A model generated the notes under the pieces. It saw nothing but the letters and a program-made list of their open reading frames with translations, was not told the origin of the DNA and ran no database searches. Positions 5,911-9,987 of a DNA stretch of 9,987 nt are shown here, one piece after another. The translations under genes and the position numbers were made by a program. Within the stretch, counting starts at the first letter, position 1; each line of letters opens with the position of its first letter. The DNA is from a bacterium (GTDB lineage Bacteria > Bacteroidota > Ignavibacteria > Kapaibacteriales > UBA961), in the NCBI GenBank assembly GCA_022844575.1, contig JALHLL010000121.1:1-9987 (forward strand), written 5' to 3'.

Positions 5911-6263
5911 CAGTTAGTTTGAAATTTATGTAGTGCCTCTTCCTCATGCTGCAAAATGTCGAACAACATCGGAAAGCCAAGTAAGTCGAAAACGGTAAAT
6001 ACCTTAGGTTTCAATTCCACAAGTTTTATGTCTCCTCCGCCATTGCGTATCTCTTCTATAAAAACCATAAAAACACCGAGCCCCGCACTACTGATATACT
6101 CAAGGTCTCGGAAATTTACGACAATTTTAACTCTGCCGTCTTTTACAAGTTCTTCGATAGTTCTTTCCAGAACCTGAGCTGTATGAGCATCAAGATAACC
6201 CTTGATTTTAATAAAATCTATGTTACCCTTGTTTGCCCTGTTTATCTCAAAGTTTTGACTCAT
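5910..6263 (-). CDS. STAS-domain anti-sigma factor antagonist (RsbV/SpoIIAA-like)
   Basis: This is a 117-residue complete STAS domain. The motif FRDLEYISSAGLGVF (about 51-65) is the hallmark; aligned with SpoIIAA, S59 is the phospho-acceptor serine. Earlier, KGYLDAHTA is the conserved strand/helix start, and LFDILQHEEEAL is the C-terminal helix. When dephosphorylated by the upstream phosphatase it should bind the RsbW-like kinase and release that kinase's target; when phosphorylated it lets go. Its start is 35 bp after the phosphatase stop and its stop overlaps the kinase start by 1 nt, so the three form one operon. A GAGGA run lies upstream of the ATG at a slightly long distance. Confidence 0.9.
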   Translation of the reverse strand: MSQNFEINRANKGNIDFIKIKGYLDAHTAQVLERTIEELVKDGRVKIVVNFRDLEYISSAGLGVFMVFIEEIRNGGGDIKLVELKPKVFTVFDLLGFPMLFDILQHEEEALHKFQTN

Positions 6264-6298
6264 TCCTTATGTTCCTCAAGTAATGCTGTGTCTTCTGC

Positions 6299-8470
6299 CT
6301 ATTGTTGTAATATAGGATACGAAATTAACTCTTGCAAAGTGTCTTTATCCGATAAACACCTTACAACGACGGATGTTATATCATCATGTTGTGGCGCTTT
6401 CTCGGTGAAGTGCAATAACTGTTCCATTATAATTTCATTGATATCGGAACTTGATGCAGAATCCGTAAGCGAACGCAAAACATCGAGTACGGGCTCATAA
6501 CCAAACTCATCGTTCACCATATTTTTTGCTTCAGAAACACCATCGGTAAAGAAATAAGCAATATCTCCCTCGTTGTAAGGAACACTTAATTCCTGAAGTG
6601 ATTTAGTGAACATGGATTCGCCAGCAAGACCAATGCCAAGACCGCGTGGAGTCAGAACGGCAACGGCTCTACTTTGTTTCAAAAATGTAGGACAATGCCC
6701 TGCTCTTGCTATAATCAACTGCTTATTATCTGTATCAAACATACATGCACTCATCGTAATGTAAGTGTGTCGTTCCATATTACCGTACAATGCCGTATTC
6801 ACTTTACAGAGAAAATCATAAGGGCTTTCTGCCATTCCCGCTAAGGTAAATACTATTCCTTTTACATGTGCCATATAAAAAGCGGCGGGTATCCCCTTGC
6901 CTGAAACATCACCGACAATTAAACACCACTTGTTGTTTTTCAGGCGAACAAAGTCATAATAATCACCACCAACCTCTGCTGCGGGAATACACTTAATATT
7001 AATGTCAAATCCTTCAATATCAGGTATTTTCTGCGGAAGTAAGTTCTGTTGAATGGAACTTGCAACCGAAAGTTCTTTCTTAATCCTTTCATTTTCTAAT
7101 GATTCCTTTAGCAGTCGTGCATTATCGAAAGCAATTTTAACATTATGCTGAAAAGCGGAAATAAGTCGTAGGTCATCGTTTTGGAATCCATACTGCTCTT
7201 GCTTAACCAAAATCAGCATTGCCACTCGTTTGGCACCACTAAACAAAGGAGCTGCTAATACCGAACGTGCCAAAGGCTTGGGGAATTTTGTGAGATATGC
7301 CAATTCTTTATCATCATCTAAATTCGGTAGAAGAATCTGCTCTTTACTCCGTAATACTTTTTCTTCAAACTCGGAAAAACGATGAAACCAAGCTATGTGT
7401 TCATCATTCAGATTAACCGAAGCAAGTACTATATATTCAGGAGAATTCGGATCGAGAGCTTCGCACCATGCGGCATGTGCTTTAGTTGCTTCTACAGCGC
7501 GATACATGATGGTTTCAACTATCGTTTCAATGGATGTTTCCGATAGAGCAAGTCTATTCAATTCTATCAGAGATTCGACTTCATAATTTCTACGATCAAT
7601 AAATTGTGCGGTGGGTAGTGAAAACAAAATCGAAATGGAAAGTCTGGAAAGTGCCGCTCCTGTTATACTAAAAATAAAAGCTAGGGTTAAAGCTAAGCCC
7701 GGAAATGTGTATCGTATGCCCGATTGATTCGCTTCGGTGTTTCCGCTCATAATCCCCGACATTATCATGCAGACAAAGATACACAAACCCGCACGCCACA
7801 ATATTGAAATTTTACCCGACCTTGATAATGAGTTCAACCACTGGATTTTTCTTAATCGTATAAAAACCCACAGAAAAGAAAATGTGCCGATAATTGCAAA
7901 AAATGACTCCTCAACACTACTCGTTATACTATCCATAAAAACAAGTAATGTCCATACAATAAACATTACTCCTAAAACCTTAAGAATGCCATTTGTTGAT
8001 TTAGTCCTGCGTATTGTAAGTGACCTATATGCTATACCGACGCATTCACCAATGGTAATAATGAATCCGAGCATACACATATTCATTACTATCGTCTGAA
8101 TAAGATTCATCTCTGCATTCTGACCGAGAAAGACAAATTCTGCTAATGATGTGAAGACAACACAACCCAATGAAACAAAGGGTAAAACCCCGATAATTCT
8201 ATTCAGTTCTTTTATTCTTTGTTGCTCGGATTGATCCGATTCGCTCATCTTACCTACCAAAATCACCGACCAGAGCCAAAAGGATAATGTTAATAACAAT
8301 AGTACGGTACTTATCATATGTAATGAGTTACCGAAAGCGGCGGGCAAAATCACACCAATTATATCAACAACTACTTTTGAGACTGCAAAAAGAAAGGATG
8401 CCTTTGCCGATCGCATGGCAAAAATTCTTTTGATAACCTGAAAAAATTCTTTGTAATTGGCTCTCATCAT
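6299..8470 (-). CDS. Membrane GAF-SpoIIE (PP2C) serine phosphatase, RsbU-like
   Basis: This 723-residue protein has three parts. Residues about 25-285 hold seven or eight hydrophobic helices (about 25-45, 52-74, 95-118, 122-146, 163-180, 187-205, 224-243 and 258-284). Residues about 300-450 resemble a GAF domain. Residues about 465-705 are a SpoIIE-type PP2C phosphatase, starting with the SSIQQNLLPQ linker helix. Metal-binding acidic residues are visible: D503 in GGDYYDF, D521 in GDVSGKG, D643 in FFTDGVSEA, and D696/D697 in HDDITS. It would dephosphorylate the STAS protein encoded next, in response to a signal sensed in the membrane or GAF part; the signal cannot be named. All active-site motifs look intact. 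The gene is first of its operon and is divergent from the polysaccharide genes. Confidence 0.9.
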   Translation of the reverse strand: MMRANYKEFFQVIKRIFAMRSAKASFLFAVSKVVVDIIGVILPAAFGNSLHMISTVLLLLTLSFWLWSVILVGKMSESDQSEQQRIKELNRIIGVLPFVSLGCVVFTSLAEFVFLGQNAEMNLIQTIVMNMCMLGFIITIGECVGIAYRSLTIRRTKSTNGILKVLGVMFIVWTLLVFMDSITSSVEESFFAIIGTFSFLWVFIRLRKIQWLNSLSRSGKISILWRAGLCIFVCMIMSGIMSGNTEANQSGIRYTFPGLALTLAFIFSITGAALSRLSISILFSLPTAQFIDRRNYEVESLIELNRLALSETSIETIVETIMYRAVEATKAHAAWCEALDPNSPEYIVLASVNLNDEHIAWFHRFSEFEEKVLRSKEQILLPNLDDDKELAYLTKFPKPLARSVLAAPLFSGAKRVAMLILVKQEQYGFQNDDLRLISAFQHNVKIAFDNARLLKESLENERIKKELSVASSIQQNLLPQKIPDIEGFDINIKCIPAAEVGGDYYDFVRLKNNKWCLIVGDVSGKGIPAAFYMAHVKGIVFTLAGMAESPYDFLCKVNTALYGNMERHTYITMSACMFDTDNKQLIIARAGHCPTFLKQSRAVAVLTPRGLGIGLAGESMFTKSLQELSVPYNEGDIAYFFTDGVSEAKNMVNDEFGYEPVLDVLRSLTDSASSSDINEIIMEQLLHFTEKAPQHDDITSVVVRCLSDKDTLQELISYPILQQ

Positions 8471-8526
8471 AACACACTATTAGGTCACAGAGTACAGTAG
8501 ATTCATTTGTGAAAAATGTTATGGAG

Positions 8527-8534
8527 CAAACATA
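8527..8534 (-). promoter_or_regulatory. Candidate -7 box for the partner-switch operon
   Basis: Minus-strand TATGTTTG matches TAnnTTTG exactly and lies about 56 nt upstream of the phosphatase ATG. A TTTG on the same strand (8550-8547) is only 12 nt further up, too close for the usual 19-21 nt, so support is partial. Confidence 0.22.
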
Positions 8535-8598
8535 CGTCTTTCGAGACAAAAAGTTATGCCATATAATACGATAACACAATCGCTCATTGTGCATTTCG

Positions 8599-8606
8599 TA
8601 GTTTTG
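8599..8606 (+). promoter_or_regulatory. Candidate -7 box for the wzz-like gene
   Basis: TAGTTTTG matches TAnnTTTG exactly and ends 28 nt before the ATG at 8635, nearly the same distance as the box before ccmC. No TTTG is found 19-21 nt upstream. It lies in the 164 bp divergent region shared with the partner-switch operon. Confidence 0.28.
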
Positions 8607-8634
8607 CGACTATATTCCAAGTTATACATCTACT

Positions 8635-9816
8635 ATGTCTTCAAATCCTTCTCAAGAAAACGAAAGTTCTTTATCATCAACGGCACCACCTTTAGACGGT
8701 CTGACAGTATGGCTACTACTCTGGCGGAACAAATACCTTATCCTACTTATTGTCGTAATCTCGGGTGCTGTATCCGCAGCAATAGCCTGGAACATGCCCT
8801 CATGGTATAAGGCAACCGTAAGTATAGTGCCTCCTAACAATCCCGGTGGAGCTTTGGGCGGAATGCTTGGTAATGTAACGAGTGCATTAAAAGATTTCGG
8901 CTTATCGAAACTTGGGGGTGGCAAAAGTGAAAGTTATACTTTTTTAGCGGTACTTGAAAGCCGATCATTAAAAGATTCACTTATAAGGAAATTTAATCTT
9001 GCCAAAGATTATGAATTACCTGATTCGAATATGAAAGCCGTTAGGGATGTTCTTAAAGAAAACTTAGAATTCGAACTAACATCTGAGGGTAACTACAATA
9101 TCAGCGTATCAAGTAAAGACCCCCAAAAAGCTGCTTTAATGGCAAATAGTTGCGTCGAAATTGCTAATGATGTTTCGCTCCGTTTGCAACGGCAGGAGGC
9201 AAGCACGAATAGAAAATATCTCGAAGAACGTTTGCGGAACAGCGATAGACAAATAAGTATGATTGGTGATTCGCTTAAAAGATTATCCGGCTCTACTCTT
9301 GTATTCTCTCCTTTGGATCAGGCAGGAGCGATCTCGTCTGCTTTAGCTGATATGAAATCGGAAGTGATGAAAGCAGAGATACAATATGAAATGTTAAAAA
9401 ACAGTCTCGGGGAACTTGATCCTGCGACTATTACTCAAAAATTGGCTTTGCAACAATACAGATCAAAGCTGTACGACGCTGAGAATAAATCGGGCTTTGC
9501 CGGTGATTTTGCCGTACGTGATGCAATGAGTATAGGAGTGCGATATGCACAGTTCTATGCAGAGTTCGAAGCACTTACAAAGGTGAAAGTTTTTTTGAAA
9601 CCAATGCTTGAACAAGCCATACTTGACGAGTTGAAAGATGCCCCAACAATGTATATACTTGATCAAGCAATTGTACCCCAGACTAAAGCCAAACCAAAAC
9701 GTTCGCTTATTGTGGGCGGCACATTACTAGGAACGTTTATTATAATGTGTGTTTTGGTTATAGTCAGTACGCGTTTACGTTATGTAATGCGGTTATCAAA
9801 AAAAGCCCCTAAATAA
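8635..9816 (+). CDS. Wzz-like polysaccharide chain-length / co-polymerase protein
   Basis: This 393-residue inner-membrane protein has the polysaccharide co-polymerase layout. A short cytoplasmic N-terminus (1-33) leads into TM1 (about 34-53) and the WYKATVSIVPP strand typical just after TM1 in Wzz. A large external helical domain (about 55-350) follows, with a long helix region around 175-260. A proline/lysine-rich patch, AIVPQTKAKPKRS, comes just before TM2 (about 356-377). There is no C-terminal tyrosine-kinase domain and no Walker motif. Such proteins control the length of O-antigen or exopolysaccharide made by a Wzy polymerase; wzy is not in the window. The glf gene begins 32 bp downstream on the same strand, which supports a surface-glycan locus. 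No Shine-Dalgarno is obvious. Confidence 0.85.
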   Translation: MSSNPSQENESSLSSTAPPLDGLTVWLLLWRNKYLILLIVVISGAVSAAIAWNMPSWYKATVSIVPPNNPGGALGGMLGNVTSALKDFGLSKLGGGKSESYTFLAVLESRSLKDSLIRKFNLAKDYELPDSNMKAVRDVLKENLEFELTSEGNYNISVSSKDPQKAALMANSCVEIANDVSLRLQRQEASTNRKYLEERLRNSDRQISMIGDSLKRLSGSTLVFSPLDQAGAISSALADMKSEVMKAEIQYEMLKNSLGELDPATITQKLALQQYRSKLYDAENKSGFAGDFAVRDAMSIGVRYAQFYAEFEALTKVKVFLKPMLEQAILDELKDAPTMYILDQAIVPQTKAKPKRSLIVGGTLLGTFIIMCVLVIVSTRLRYVMRLSKKAPK

Positions 9817-9848
9817 TATTATTGCAGTATTGATGAAACTACGACTTT

Positions 9849-9987
9849 ATGTTTGATTATTTGATTGTTGGTGCAGGATTCAGTGGCTGTACTATTGCCG
9901 AAAGAATTGCCACACAACTGAACAAAAAGTGTCTAATAGTTGATAAACGGAATCATATAGGCGGAAATGCTTATGATTTTTATAATG
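9849..9987 (+). CDS. glf: UDP-galactopyranose mutase, 5' part only
   Basis: The first 46 residues are present and the gene runs off the window. The FAD-binding Rossmann start is clear: FDYLIVGAGFSGCTIAERIA contains the GxGxxG fingerprint, followed by the strand CLIVDKR and then NHIGGNAYD, which is characteristic of Glf. The enzyme converts UDP-galactopyranose to UDP-galactofuranose for galactofuranose-containing surface glycans. The ATG at 9849 is chosen because the frame from the ATG at 9833 stops after seven codons. The Wzz-like gene lies 32 bp upstream. Identity is confident although only about an eighth of the usual length (about 370) is visible. Confidence 0.9.
   Translation, partial: MFDYLIVGAGFSGCTIAERIATQLNKKCLIVDKRNHIGGNAYDFYN

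Noticed and set aside
8556..8810. Plus-strand open frame overlapping the wzz-like start
   Set aside because: It overlaps the start of the wzz-like gene in another frame and has no family resemblance, while the wzz frame has TM1 and the family strand motif.
1..9987. tRNA, rRNA, CRISPR arrays, insertion sequences or phage genes
   Set aside because: No cloverleaf, rRNA segment, regular repeat-spacer pattern, transposase or integrase was seen on either strand by eye.

Overview
This window is about 10 kb of AT-rich bacterial chromosome. Several traits point to the Bacteroidota/Chlorobi side of the FCB group, for example Bacteroidota, Ignavibacteria or Kapabacteria-like lineages. These are a TPR / coiled-coil / LuxR-type HTH regulator, several TAnnTTTG boxes at plausible promoter positions, mostly weak or absent Shine-Dalgarno sequences, and a Wzz-like gene next to glf. 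This placement is an inference, because there is no rRNA or other phylogenetic marker in the window.

Layout. (1) 94-657 (+) encodes a DUF4256 protein of unknown function. (2) 658-935 is a convergent intergenic gap with one weak hairpin. (3) 3102-936 (-) holds a small probable beta-trefoil (ricin-B-like) protein with a near-perfect Shine-Dalgarno, followed 37 bp later by a 568-residue TPR/coiled-coil/LuxR-HTH regulator. (4) 3103-3402 is a 300 bp non-coding stretch with three inverted repeats, one of them a perfect 20 bp palindrome, and a candidate promoter for the lectin-like gene. (5) 5380-3403 (-) is a cytochrome c maturation cluster: ccmC with an unusual extracytoplasmic insertion, a 46-residue ccmD-like gene, a ccmE with a CxxxY haem-binding motif in place of HxxxY, and a second CcmE-like OB-fold protein that ends before the haem-ligand position. 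(6) 8470-5467 (-) is a complete partner-switching module: a membrane GAF-SpoIIE/PP2C phosphatase (RsbU-like), a STAS antagonist (RsbV-like) and a GHKL anti-sigma kinase (RsbW-like). (7) 8635-9987 (+) is a divergent surface-polysaccharide locus starting with a Wzz-like chain-length/co-polymerase protein and the 5' end of UDP-galactopyranose mutase (glf), cut by the window edge.

How the parts may work together. In the partner switch, the membrane phosphatase would dephosphorylate the STAS protein, which then sequesters the kinase and frees the kinase's target. No sigma factor lies beside it, so the target is unknown. The ccm genes would carry haem from CcmC/CcmD to CcmE for c-type cytochrome assembly; ccmA, ccmB and ccmF are not in the window. 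The lectin-like/HTH pair looks like a separate transcription unit. The points most worth following are the CxxxY CcmE with its ligand-less partner, the enlarged CcmC, and the lectin-like gene with its structured upstream region.
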